Assembly: GCA_030035585.1 (NCBI GenBank)
Contig: CM057471.1
Location: 97,031,819-97,095,818 of the forward strand
Direction: 5' to 3'
Origin: Dugong dugon
Lineage: Eukaryota > Chordata > Mammalia > Sirenia > Dugongidae
Length of the DNA: 64,000 nt
Part shown: one piece after another, positions 22,330 through 33,544 of the stretch
How the letters are laid out: each line of letters starts with the position of its first letter
How positions within the stretch are numbered: the stretch's first letter is position 1
Notes under the pieces: generated by a model
What the model saw: the letters and a program-made list of their open reading frames with translations, nothing else
Told to the model about the DNA's origin: nothing
Database searches by the model: none
Translations under genes and position numbers: made by a program

Positions 22330-22730
22330 GAGAACTGCTATTTTTTCACGGTTTTTATATAGCCTAGAGTCCTTAGTTGAAATTTCAAGATACATAATTT
22401 TGCATGCACTCATTAAATTCAAGCGCATGATGTCTTAGGCAGAAGCAGTAGTAACTTTGGTTTGGCAAAGGGCTGTGGTTGACCATTTTTCTTTCTGGGG
22501 TGCTAGAGCAGGCTGCAATAGGCCCCAGCTTAGAGAGAGGGTGGATCCTGTTTCTGAGAGCTTGTTGGGGGCTCCTTGCCCAGTGGGGCCTGAGAAGGGT
22601 CAGATACAAACCCACCCCAAGGAAGGGAATTAAAAGACAAACCCAAGACTCCCAATTGATTGTAGGATCCAAAGGTGAAACCAAGGGTTTACACCGCCCC
22701 CCAATCCATTCTTTAGCTTTCTAAAACATA
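22330..22730. other. Non-coding stretch, nothing recognised
   Basis: Overlapping frames of 81-99 codons on the two strands have no family signature. Confidence 0.4.
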
Positions 22731-22734
22731 AACC

Positions 22735-23218
22735 AAATCCTGTTACTTGCTTGCTTAAGACCATCTGTAGCTCCCCACTGACCTACAGCTACAAACACTA
22801 CAGCATAACTTCCAAGTCTCTTCATGACCAGACCTCTATTTATCTTTCCTCACCTGCCAACCTCTACCCGATACTCACGTTGTTCCTGCTGCTTGGAATC
22901 CCCACCCTCCTCCCCCTCTATCCCCTGACTCCCACTGTCCACCTTCCAGCCTCCTTCTCTACTGATATTCCCAGGCCCAGCTCAGTCTCACATCACCTTT
23001 CCCTGAGGCCTGTTGCGGGTTTGGTTGTTCCTATGTGTCCTGGGCCCTTTGTCCCTTCTCCTGGCACATCATGTTCTGTCTTCATCATTGCTTATCAAAG
23101 CCATGCTTAGCTCCTCCATGGGACTCTGAGTTCCTTGAGGATAAAGACCACGTCTTACTCACTTTTGCATTCCTCTCACCTACTCTGGTCCCTTGCAAGT
23201 AAGTACTCAATAAATGAA
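22735..23218 (+). repeat. L2 LINE 3' end
   Basis: 'ttgcttgcttaagaccatct', 'ttcctgctgcttggaatccc', 'gagttccttgaggataaaga' and 'agtactcaataaatga' follow the L2 3' end in order. This is a relatively long, readable relic. Confidence 0.8.
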
Positions 23219-23272
23219 AGGAAAGGAGGGAGTGAGTGGGGGAGGAAGGAAGGGAGGGAAAGGAAATAAAAT
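23219..23272. repeat. GGAA-rich simple repeat
   Basis: A purine run of ggaaagg, gggag and ggaagg units directly at the end of the L2 tail. Confidence 0.8.
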
Positions 23273-23339
23273 CTTGAGAACTGCCAAGATAATAGGCAAG
23301 TCTTCTAAATATCTCAATCTAAGGGCAGCTGGAATTTCT

Positions 23340-24412
23340 AAGGCAAGAATAGACCCCCAAGGCAAAGGAAGACACTTAGAGGAACATGAGAAAGAAAAAA
23401 AGAGGCAACCACAGTAAATCCTATAACATATACTACAACAACAATAAAAACAAATTAAACTTACAAGCAGATACATAGGTAGATACGTATGCTGTAGAGG
23501 GGAAGGAAGGTGTATAGGATTATACCCATTAGGCTAAGCTGTGGATGTTTTTACATACATGTTTGCATGTACAGCATATATTCACATATATAATAGAGCA
23601 CAAAGGGGACACAGTCATAGAAGCTTCCTAGACACAACCAAACACCTTGAGGAACCAAGTTACTGGGGCTGAAGGCTGGGGACCATAGTCTCAGGAGACA
23701 TCTAGCTCAATTAGCATAACATAGTTCATGACAATGTTCTACATCCTACTTTGGTGAGTAGCATCTGGGATCTTAAAAGCTTGCAAGCAGCCATCTAAGA
23801 TACTTCTATTGGACCTATCCTGTACGGAGCAAAGGAGAATGAAGAAAAACAGACACAATGATATTATTCCAAAGGACTGATGGGCCACACGAACCACAGC
23901 CTCCACCAGCCTGTGCCCAGAAGAACTAGATGGTGCCTGGCTACCACTACTGACCACTCTGACAGGGATCACAATAAAGGAAGAAAAATGTAGAACAAAA
24001 TTCAAATTCCCCAAAAAGACGAGACTTACTGGTGTGAGACTGGAGGAACCCCCGAGACTACGGCCCACCGGACACCCTACTAACTCAGACCTAAATCCAC
24101 TCCCAAAGTCCACCTTTCAGTCAAAGATTAGATAGGCCTATAACACACATGAGGAATGTGCTTCTTAGATCAATCACGTATGAGACCAACGGGCAACACC
24201 TGCCCAAAAGCAAAGATGGGAAGGCAGGAAGGGACAGGAAAACTGAACAAATGGAAATGAGGAAGCCGGGGTGGAAAAGGCAAGGGGGAGAGTGCTGACA
24301 CATTGCAGGGATCGCAACCAACGTCACAAAACAATCTGTGTATAAATTTTTAAATGAGAAATGAATTTGCTCTGTAAACTTTCACCTAAAGCACAATTAA
24401 AAAAAAAAACTT
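23340..24412 (+). mobile_element. L1 3' UTR, type A, near complete (about 1.07 kb)
   Basis: It holds the ordered landmarks of this L1 3' UTR: 'ggcaaaggaagacacttaga', 'gaccatagtctcaggagaca', 'cttaaaagcttgcaagcagc', 'agaagaactagatggtgcct', 'cacaaaacaatctgtgtata' and 'cctaaagcacaatt' plus an A run. It contains no ORF2. Confidence 0.85.
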
Positions 24413-24524
24413 TATTTTTGATGTTCCTGCCATTTGATTAGAAGTCGTACTTTTTATTGCTTATAGGTCTGTCAAAAAAATAACAGTAAGTTTTTCTCTC
24501 CTGTTGCCTCAATAATTTGGTTGA

Positions 24525-24898
24525 GCTATTTTGTGTGTGTGTGTGAAAGTTTACAGAGCAAATTAGCTTCTCATTGAACAATACACAAATTATTATGTGA
24601 CACTGGTTGTCAACCTCGTGTAGATGGATTTACATCTGGGTTCTCGATTCTGTTCCATTGGTCAATGTATCTGTTATTGTACCAGTACCAGGCTGTTTTG
24701 ACTACTGTAGCTGTATGGTAAGTTCTGAGGTCAGGTAGTGTGAGTCCTCGTGCTTTATTCTTCTTCTTCTTCAATAGAGCTTTACTTATCCGGGCCCGCT
24801 TTCCTCTCCATATAAAGTTAATGATTAGTTTTTCTATCTCATTAAAGAATTGGGATTGCATTGTATTTGTAGATTGCTTTGGGTAGAATTGACATCAA
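24525..24898 (-). mobile_element. L1 fragment, reversed: 3' tail joined to ORF2
   Basis: 24525-24605 is the reversed 3' UTR end ('gtttacagagcaaattagct'). 24610-24861 on the minus strand reads ORF2, with [22 protein letters not shown] and [18 protein letters not shown]. The ORF2 end and most of the 3' UTR between them are missing, so it is internally deleted. Confidence 0.85.
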
Positions 24899-24899
24899 A

Positions 24900-25365
24900 A
24901 ATAAAGTTTTGAAAAAGAAAAAAAAAATCAGACCTAGGTACTTTGCTACAATTCTGCAAGAGAATCAAAAATCTTAAGCAGTATTTGGGCAATGACCTGA
25001 CATTTTGTGCCTTCCAAAGTACAGAATGTACCAACATAACCGCAGACTAATGATCAGACAACTAGTGTCACTGAAAAGTCCATTACCAAATCCCATTTGC
25101 TCCGATTTCTCATTTCACATGAGCTATCATCTTGCTGTTTTCTTGTGCCACCACTTAAAAGCCTTGTTATTGGGCATGAGGAGTGCACATTTGGATGGGT
25201 AGAGTGTTTGCAATTATATTTTAAGGTGCTTCCCAAAGCTATAAAGTCAAAGCTATAAATGGCACGATGAACAGTGTAATTGTCAACAGAATATGAAACC
25301 ATCTGCTCAGCCTAGAAGGGTGGGCTGGCAGAGCGTGCACCTCAGACAGGATCTGATGAGGTGTT
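24900..25365. other. Non-coding stretch, nothing recognised
   Basis: It starts with an A-rich run (24898-24927). No named repeat was seen beyond it. Confidence 0.4.
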
Positions 25366-25369
25366 CAGG

Positions 25370-25500
25370 GAGCAGAGTCAGAAAGCTGGGTGACCTCAGG
25401 CAAGTCGCTTGACCTCTCTTAGACTGAATTTCTTCGTCTAATAAAGAGAGTGGGACTTGATGACCTCTGAGGTTCTTTTGAGTAGTAAAGATTCTATGGA
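25370..25500 (+). repeat. MIR SINE fragment
   Basis: 'gctgggtgacctcaggcaag' and 'cgcttgacctctcttag' match the MIR core and its 3' side. Confidence 0.75.
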
Positions 25501-25586
25501 AGGACAAAAAAACTCTGAAATACTAAGTAGAATAAATGAAACTGAACCAAATGGGCCACCATCTACAGAGTTAATCTACTCATTGA

Positions 25587-25722
25587 GCTATGAAGACTGT
25601 AGAACATGTCTTGCCTTCCTTCCCTCTCCTTGTTCCAAACATACATAAATTATCTCGTGGGAACAGAACAGACTAAGCTTTGCTCTTTCGAGTTGCACCA
25701 TTTTCCTTCAGCCAATAGGTTG
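25587..25722 (+). repeat. Unnamed 140-bp repeat, copy 1
   Basis: It is about 85% like 27198-27337: both contain 'ccttccctctcctt', 'cataaattatct.gtggga', 'actaagctttgctc' and 'gcaccattttccttcagcca'. The similarity stops on both sides. No known family is recognised. Confidence 0.7.
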
Positions 25723-25734
25723 TTGCTTTGTGCC

Positions 25735-25930
25735 CGACACCCTACAAATGTAGTTTAATCCCCACAATAATCCTATGACACAGGCACCATTATTACCATT
25801 TTACAGATGTGGAAACTGAGGCTCAGGGAGATCTAGGCACTTGTTCAAGGCCACCCAGCTGGTTAACAGGAGGGTAGTATTTGAACCCAAGTCTGATAAA
25901 CCCAGCACTAAAGCTCTTTCAACTAAGCTA
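25735..25930 (+). repeat. MIR SINE
   Basis: 'caggcaccattattaccatt', 'ttacagatgtggaaactgag' and 'caaggccacccagctgg' are a clear MIR. Confidence 0.9.
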
Positions 25931-25931
25931 C

Positions 25932-26137
25932 CCAAAAAAACCCAGTTGCCATCGAGTTGATTCCTATTCATGGCGACCCCATGTGTGTCAGAATAGAACT
26001 GTGCTCCATAGGGTTTTCAATGGCTATGAGAAGTAGATAGCCAGGCCTTTCTTCTGAGGTGCCTCTGGATGAACTTGAACCTCCGGCCTTTCAGTTAGCA
26101 GCTGAGTGCGTTAACCATTTGCACCACACAGGGACTC
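25932..26137 (-). repeat. AfroSINE, long type, reversed
   Basis: The reversed tail (GTTGCCATCGAGTTGATTCC) comes first and the reversed head (ttaaccatttgcaccacaca) last. 'aactaagctac' before and 'aaataagctac' after look like a target-site duplication in the MIR end. Confidence 0.9.
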
Positions 26138-26403
26138 GTAAATAAGCTACACTTCTTGTTAAAAAGGAAAAAAGCATCAACGTGTTTGTTATGGACTGAA
26201 TGCACAAATCTCACATATTGCACTCTTGTGTCACCTCCTACCTTTCATTTTCAGGGCTGCCCTGATAGGTTATTTAAATCAGGCTCCACTTACACAACGT
26301 GGTTGACTTTCCAAGACCACTTCTGGCCATGTAGCCCTCCTGGTGATGAACCTGATAAGGAGAAACATTCATTTTCCCAAAAGAATTAGGGCTGGTTGGG
26401 TTT

Positions 26404-26773
26404 CACCAATGTTGTCAGCTGCCATCGAGTCACTCCCAACATATGGGGACCCCGTGCACAACAGAATGAAACGCTGCCGGGTCCTGCACCAGCCCCATGA
26501 TTGGTTGCAGGACTGTTGTGATCCATCGGGTTTTCAGTGGCTGATTTTCAAGAGTAAATCACCCGGCCTTTCTCCCTTGTCTGTCTTAGTTTGGAAACCT
26601 GTTTGAAAACCTGTTGGAAACCTTAGTTGAAACCTGTTCAGCATCACAGCAACATACAAGCCTCCACTGACAGACAGGTGGTGACTGCACATGAGGTGCA
26701 TTAGCCAAGAATGGAATCAGTCTTCCATGTGGAAGGCGAGAAAATTCTACCACTGAACCACCAATGCTCCCAT
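26404..26773 (-). repeat. AfroSINE, third type, reversed, with internal expansion
   Basis: This is the reverse of the 22003 type: 'cagctgccatcgagtcactc' first, 'aagcctccactgacagacag' in the body, and the reversed head 'ttctaccactgaaccaccaa'. At 26593-26640 a short unit (gaaacctgtt with small changes) is repeated about four times. Confidence 0.85.
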
Positions 26774-26795
26774 AAACCAAAGAAAATAAAAATTA

Positions 26796-27000
26796 AAAAA
26801 TCTGTTGCTGTTGAGTTGATTTTGACTCATGGCCACCCCATGTATTACAGATTAGATATGCTCCATAAGATTTTCTTGGCTGTAATCTTTATGGAAGCAG
26901 ATTGCCAGGCCTTTCTTCCATGGTGCTGCTGGGTGGGTTCAAATCACTAATCTTTGGTTAGTAGCCAAGCACAAGCCATTTGTGCCAGCCACCCAGGGAC
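26796..27000 (-). repeat. AfroSINE, long type, reversed
   Basis: The reversed tail TTGCTGTTGAGTTGATTTTG and reversed head (gccatttgtgccagccaccc) are present. It comes ~20 bp after the third-type SINE. Confidence 0.9.
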
Positions 27001-27715
27001 ATTTTTAATGCCCTCGTACAGACCATGAATCAGGGACCTGCATCTGATAGAGACCCAAAGGCTAGTTTACTTGGGTACAAAGAGCTCTTGAGTTTGCCCT
27101 GCTAGTGGCTCACTGACTAAAGGGTCTCCAATATCTATGATATTTTAAGGAATCTTTGATCCAAAACGAAGACACACTTTCTAAGCAGTTTTAAGTAAGA
27201 TATAAAGATTGTAAACATCTCTTGCTTTCCTTCCCTCTCCTTACTATAAACATATATAAATTATCTTGTGGGAATGGAACATACTAAGCTTTGCTCCCCT
27301 AAGTTGCACCATTTTCCTTCAGCCAATAGGTTGCTGCCATAATTTGGGTCTTCAAAGCCTCTGAAGCTGTAGCAGAAATATTTGGTGATTTAACTAAATG
27401 GACATTAAATTCTCCACCCAATGCAAACTAATCCCACATCAGAGAAGCAGCATCCAATGAATGGCATCCTCCCATTGGAACAAGGTCAAATAATTCGAAA
27501 GATTAGTAAGATTTCAGGGCTCCAAAGCTGGGGCAATAAAACAAACCTACAGTGGACTGCTGGAGAAATATGAGTAGTGCTAATTAGCAGGGATATTAAA
27601 GACTAATAAAATGATCGTTAGAAAAGACCTATGGTGAACTTACACCTTTGGATGTTACATCTGCCCTTGTAAATTCCCAGGCAGAGAGTTTTGACATAAA
27701 GGGGAACTATTTAAA
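27001..27715. other. Mostly unrecognised, contains copy 2 of the 140-bp repeat
   Basis: Copy 2 lies at 27198-27337. Nothing else was recognised. Confidence 0.4.
27198..27337 (+). repeat. Unnamed 140-bp repeat, copy 2
   Basis: The same orientation and order as copy 1 (25587-25722). It is not flanked by a MIR, unlike copy 1. Confidence 0.7.
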
Positions 27716-27718
27716 TAT

Positions 27719-27914
27719 TGTTGTTGCTGGGTGCCATCGAATGGATTCTGACTGTTAGCAAACAGAGTGACATAGTAGGATTGCCCATAGGGTTTTCTAG
27801 TAATCTTTACAGAAGCAGATCACCAGGTCTTTCTTCCGCGAAGCCACTGGGTGTGTTTCAACTGCCGACCTTTTGGTTAGCGTTTGAGCATTTAACCATT
27901 TGTGACACCAGGGC
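27719..27914 (-). repeat. AfroSINE, long type, reversed
   Basis: The reversed tail (GTGCCATCGAATGGATTCTG) and reversed head (ttaaccatttgtgacaccag) are present. Confidence 0.85.
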
Positions 27915-28549
27915 AAAGATACGAAACACTAAAGGCAAAGTCTTGATCTGCTATCTCTAGCTTTACCCGTTTGCCCTTCTGTATGGATCTGCAAAATGGC
28001 TCTATCTTTGAAACAACTTTCTACTTCTCTAAGACTGTAAAAATGTTTCATTGTTCCTGTAAAGTTGGTATTTGTGTATAATCCAAAACTTCAGCTCTTT
28101 GGGCCTGCTCTGTGAGTCACAACCCACACTTGTTTCCATCCACTATCTTCTCTGAGCAGTCTGAGCCATCCCAGAGCTCTGAGATTACCTACAACCCAGG
28201 TTCCACTCACAGGTGGCATCTGAGAGGTGATCAGGTATTATAATCATTAGCATCCGTGGCCCATCTCCTTCTACGGCCTCCCTTGCAGCACCTGTCCAGT
28301 GTGTCCCAGGCAGGTGCATATGGGATAACAGGATGTTATAAATTGTGGCACTTCCGCTGACTTTATCAGTGGTTTCTTATCATAGTGATCCTCTAGATTT
28401 ATAAACAAATAGCATGGGAGATATTAATTTTAGAACCATATATTTGCTATTTTTTTCTCAGCCCATGAATCTTTTCCCAATTATTCATGTTCTATTTATC
28501 TCAGTCTAGACAAGAAGTCAGTTCTGCTTCTATTATCTCTCCTTTTAAC

Positions 28550-28990
28550 AGAAAAAGGTTATAACTTCTCACTTCATAATCCATTGGATCTGTTCGTGGT
28601 GGGTATAATTGGAGGACTGGACTGTGTATTGGCTGAAATCCTTTCTGAATTCCATCATTCTTACCCACACTTTGGCCCTGTCCATCAAGGGGCCATGTGA
28701 TGGGAGGACAGTACCAGAAACAGAGCTCCTCCTGAGATTAAATGGCCTGTGACGGAACAGAAGGCCATCCTGCTAAGTTCTAGAGTTAGTAAGGGTCTTG
28801 AGCTTGGACCTAAAAGTGTACATCCCATTGTTCCACTGTACCAACTTCTTGAGGGTGAGAGGCAAAACGGCAGGTTCCATAAGCCCATTTTTGAACCATG
28901 TTGGCTATGAAATGTGCTCCCTGGTCAGATGTTACGGAGTCTAGGATGATAACTTTATAAATCCCTAATGTAGTTCTCAGTAGCTTTTTT
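28550..28990 (-). mobile_element. ERV-L-like internal fragment
   Basis: On the minus strand a short SDQGAHF-type motif, as in retroviral integrases of the ERV-L group, is readable near 28905-28940. Sequence beyond it resembles the end of an ERV-L pol region. It is an old, broken fossil with many breaks. Its outer limits are unclear and it may extend left to about 28100. Confidence 0.5.
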
Positions 28991-29121
28991 CCTGCTTGAC
29001 TTGAATAAGAATCAACTGATTTTCCAACATTAGCTGTGTGATCTTTAGCAAGTTAGTTTCCTCATCTGTAAAATGGGGGTAATAGTAATACCTATCATAG
29101 GTTTGCTGTGACAATAAAATA

Positions 29122-29125
<4 letters not shown>

Positions 29126-29158
<33 letters not shown>
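29126..29158. repeat. TA dinucleotide repeat
   Basis: About 17 TA units directly before the SINE head. Confidence 0.95.
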
Positions 29159-29160
<2 letters not shown>

Positions 29161-29322
29161 AAACCCTGGTGGTGTAGTGGTTAAACGTTCAGCTGCTAAC
29201 CAAAAGGTCAGCAGTTGGAATCCACCAGGCACTCCTTGGAACCCTACAGGGCAGTTCTACTCTGTCCTATAGGGTCGCTACAGGTCAGAATTGACTCGAC
29301 GAGTTTGGTTTTTGTGGTTTGT
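29159..29322 (+). repeat. AfroSINE, short type, inside a MIR
   Basis: The head ggaaaccctggtggtgtagt, B-box region 'cagcagttggaatcc' and tail 'caggtcagaattgactcgac' are present. It sits inside the MIR at the TA repeat. Confidence 0.9.
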
Positions 29323-29782
29323 ATATACATATGCCTATTTAATATATATCACATGAATATCACACAGGTAAGTCACCATAACATAGTAGGCACTCTGTAA
29401 ATGTTAGCCTTTATTATTATCAAAACAAAAAGTCATTCTTTTATTCACTCTTAAGTATTGGACATATTGGCATGCTTTGGAGTAGTCTTACTAAGAGGCT
29501 ATTGTCTTATCTGTAAAGACACAGTGAAACTTCCAACATCTAATTTACTAGAAATACAACCTGTAGAATCCTAGAGCCCTCTTTATTGTTTAGGATGTTT
29601 ATGCTTTTGAGTTCAGAATACAAATTCTAACAGTCATCCATAATGGATGCCTTTTACAAGGCAGCACCTAGTCACCTGGTCAGAATGGTTAAGCTGGCTG
29701 TTACCCAGCTTTCCAGTTTGTTAACTACTGCATTCACACTCCTAGAACTGTGGTCTTCTAATATTTGCATAATAACTGTTAA

Positions 29783-30227
29783 TGAATTGAATTGTGTCCC
29801 CCAAAAAGATATGTTGGAGTCCTAGCTCCTGTACCTGTGGCCTTGTTTGGGAAAACAGGCTTTTTCTTTGCAGATGCTACCAGTTAATGGAGTCATACCA
29901 GAATAGAGTGGGTCCTGCCTAATCCCAATCCTTTCTGAGCAGTGTCTTATAAAAGAGAGGGGCAGACAAGGAAACAGGGTAACACACCATGTGACAACAG
30001 GGGCAGATGATCAACAAGCAGCAAAAGAATGCCAAGGATGGCCGGGAACAGAGAAACCGAGAGGGGAATGGAACAGGTTGTCTCTTAAAGCCTTCAGAAG
30101 GAATGAACTCAGCTGATACCCTGGTTTGGACTTCCAGCCTCCAGAACTAAAAGAAAACACTTTTCTGTCCTTTAAAGCCATACATTTTGTGATAGTTTGC
30201 TATGGCAGCCTTAGGAAATTAAGCCAA
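29783..30227 (+). mobile_element. MLT1 LTR (MaLR)
   Basis: 'ttgaattgtgtcccccaaaa' near the start, 'agatatgttggagtcctagc', then 'agccttaggaaattaagcca' at the end follow MLT1. A solo LTR fossil with no internal region adjoining. Confidence 0.85.
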
Positions 30228-30229
30228 TG

Positions 30230-33200
30230 ACTTGAGCATTTCTCATTCTGTGTAATTTAAGAAGACAATTTAACACTTTTTTTCCTTAGATACAAAACTT
30301 GTTTCTTGGCCCTGCCAGTTAAAGTGATAATGAAGCTACAGAATAAACTATCTTCCCAATAAAAAACAAGAATTCTTTAGTGAAAATGAAGCAAAAAATT
30401 TACTTTAGGTAAGTCTATTACTCAAAACTTACTTTTAGTATGTTGGACAAAATCATTTTCCCTCACCATCACAGATACATAAGCAGCCTTTCCAAGTCAT
30501 GAGAGAGACCATAAAAGACAGATGGAGAACAGCTTGTACTATATCATTACCTATTTTGTTAAACAGAAATGAAAGAGGCTCAAGGATCTCTCCTTTAAAA
30601 ATACATCTATACATAAAATGGTTAGAAACAAAAGCTGGATGTACCGCCTTCCTCCCAACTACCCATAAATTAGGGATTTGGAAAATATGAGAATCATTCC
30701 ATGGGCTAAAAAAGAGGTTCGGTTAAGATGGTTTTCATAAAGCACCCGGAAGAGCACCTAACACAAGAGATATTTTGTCAGCTTTCACTCTCCCCACCCT
30801 CCTCAGAGCACTATGGCATGTGGTGATAAAGCAGCTGCAGAGTTTTCCACTGTCACCACACTACATGAGGCTGACGGGGATGGCTCCCTCGCAGAGATGG
30901 CACAGGCCACGAGTTAGCTGAATGTGGGGGAAGCAGTGTCTTCAGGAGATGGACCCCACGCTCAGGTCTGAGTCCCCAATTGGCTACATACCAGCAAGTC
31001 CAGGTAAATGGTATGGGCTCACTAAGCCCCAGCTTCTTCACTTATACAATGGAAATGCTAGTTATACCTGTTTAACAGCATTTTGGTGATACTCAAATGA
31101 ACTTCCAGGAATGCACTTCTTTAAAGGGCTGTTCAAATGCTTTTTATCTATGGCTCCTGGGTGGATTAAAAAGCAGAGATTTGCAGTTCCAATCAAAGGG
31201 TGGATAGATATAGCTTTGAAACTGGTGATATAATAGTACTAAGACCTGGTCCCATTATATTTGTGGATACTAGAGACTTCAAATGTGTACTCTCTGTCTT
31301 TGCATAATTGGTCTAATTGATGTAACTCAAAAAAAGGGATCTCTGATTCCTCTCAGCTTGCTCTCTGAGTCCATCTTGTTATCATGATGCACCATTAAAG
31401 AGGTACTCAACTTCAATATTAATATTTAACCACATTTGTGTCCTTCATTATGACTAAAGATAACTTTCAAGATGCTGAAAAGCCAGCTCTTGGGACAAAA
31501 TTCTCTCTGAACAAACCAAGGGCAAATCTCATCACTGGAGGAAATAATCTGAGTTTAGAGCAGACAATGACAAAAATATGGTTCATTTCCAGCCCAGCAC
31601 ACATTTTTTGGTAGACACAAGATAAAAACTAGTTTAAGTCTGAAATGTATGAATGGACATCTCTTGTTTTTGCCTGCCCGGTAACTCTTTGGATAGAAGA
31701 ACTCATCTCTTTCTTTTAACTTCCCTTAGGACGTGTGCTTTGGGTGGGACTGCCCCTTCAGGAACGGACACTCAGTTTTACTGGCTTTCCAGATAGGTTT
31801 CAGACATTCCTGTGTAACTGGCAAACCTGTTACTAGTAATAGAAAATTCAATTCAAATAACGTAAGTAATGAAAGTGATTTATAGGTCCATATAGCTGCC
31901 GCAATTTGAAGTTGTACAGCTTGCTAGGGCTCTCAAAATGATGAAAGGACCCAGCATCTCTCAAACGTTTGGGCTCTGTTTCTCCAACGTTGGCTTGTCT
32001 CAGGCGTGCTCTCCTCTCAGGCTTGCATGGTAGCCACCAATGGCTACATCTTTCTCTATCAAGGAAGGGTCTCTCTCCTAGCTTCACCATCGAAAGTCCT
32101 AACACTCATTTCACATGGACTGACTTAGGTCATGTGCTCACTCCAAACCAATCTTTGTGCTCTGCAGACGGAATGTGCTGGCTGGTTTGCCCCAGGTCAC
32201 GTGCTCCATTCCTGATGCTGCCGGGTAAGTTGGGGACTCAGAAAGCATTGATCATGAACATTGGTTAGGGCAAAGGGGAGAATGGATTTTGTGAGGCAAC
32301 CACACAAGTGTCCACTCCAACCTATAAGAGATTTGGATTTTAGCATATGCAATGATAGCAGTGATACAGTTTTCAGTAAGTTTTAATCTTGTGTAGCACT
32401 GCAGAAAGGGGGAATAAAGGTTGGCAAAGACAGATGTGCATTGGATACTTCTCTCTCTACATTAAATACAAATAATTATTCTTGAAAAGGGATATTTTCA
32501 GATCTTGAAATTTATCTTCTTATATGAAATTACACAATTCATTCACTCTGTTCCAAGTGTCCCTCCCACATTCTAAAAGAAAGAAAACAGATGAAACGTC
32601 AAACATTTCTAAGGTTAATAATGATTAAAATAGGAGAAAAGAAATCCTATATAGATTATATGAGGTCAGAATAGGAAAGTACACATAATAAAAAATCCTA
32701 ACACTATAAATACATTACCTAATTTGACTTCAGTAATTATTTTGCACATGAACATGAAAGTAACTAAGCCTCTAGTCTTGCAACCCTCCACTTCATCACA
32801 ACTTCAGCTAAAGAAAAGACTACAGAGAAGCCCATCTGTTTTCAAAAGTGCAGACTCTTAAGCCCTTTGAAAATTGTCTGTGGTGACAAGCAGGAGGGAA
32901 CCACAACCACTTGCACTTCAAGGGGGTTTGTGAGGATGTATGTACCCAAGTGCACACACCCAGAGATCACTTCAGTACTCAACCACAGTGTCAGTCACAT
33001 CCCATACTCCAAGCTATCATTCTGACCGGCCTGCGGGATGCCTGAGATGCCACCTCAAGACAACCAGTCGTTTGGACTTAGGCACTGCATGCTTAGCAAC
33101 CTCAAACTGAAGGGGGAAAAAAGTTTAGCTACTCAATGTCCCCGGTGCCCAGCCAAGCTCTGAAGAAACAGTGAGTTGATAGAGGGGGCAAGGAAGTCAA

Positions 33201-33360
33201 AAAGGTCTGAAGTACAAAGATGACTTGTAAGGTGGAAGAGAGGAAAAGAGGGGAGATAAACCTCAATTACTGTTCACGGTTCAGAAACAGGAGGGCACTA
33301 AAGGTAGACTTCTTTCTGCCCAGCATTAGCCCAGTTTAGGCAGTAAAAATGCTTCTTAAG
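30230..33360. other. Repeat-poor non-coding stretch
   Basis: No supported exon. A weak old-repeat feel at about 31850-32330 (ctcaggcttgcatggtagcc) could be an ancient LTR or DNA element, but I could not name it. Confidence 0.4.
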
Positions 33361-33362
33361 TA

Positions 33363-33540
33363 CAGTGAATCCTGTGACAGCCAGAACTGCCTTGTTTTTC
33401 CAGGTCTCGCAGGTTTTCCACCTTTGACAGGGTGCAGTTACCACTTTTCTACTGCTCTCTCTTTAGTGGAAAATATTTGCGTTTTCCTTCTCTGACAAGT
33501 TTCCACCTTACACAGGTTCTGACTTTCACAGGTTTTACTG
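33363..33540. mobile_element. TA-flanked MITE (178 bp)
   Basis: TA dinucleotides at 33361 and 33541 flank an element with inverted ends CAGTGAATCCTGTGACAGCC (left) and CAGTAAAACCTGTGAAAGTC (right, minus strand). 'ggttttccacc' and its reverse also recur inside. The TA target and CAGT start fit a Tc1/mariner or pogo-type non-autonomous element. Confidence 0.8.
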
Positions 33541-33544
33541 TAAT

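Larger units (their letters stand above)
28995..29400 (+). repeat. MIR SINE, split by a SINE
   Basis: 'gctgtgtgatctttagcaag' and 'ctcatctgtaaaatgggggt' form the first part. After the AfroSINE, 'agtaggcactctgtaaatgt' completes the MIR end. Confidence 0.8.

Noticed and set aside
25735-25930. Regularly spaced repeats as a CRISPR-like array
   Set aside because: This is a vertebrate genome and the repeats are MIR and AfroSINE copies with irregular spacing.
26180-26400. MLT1-like LTR starting tgttatggactgaatg
   Set aside because: Only the first ~15 bases resemble MLT1; the rest does not follow the family.
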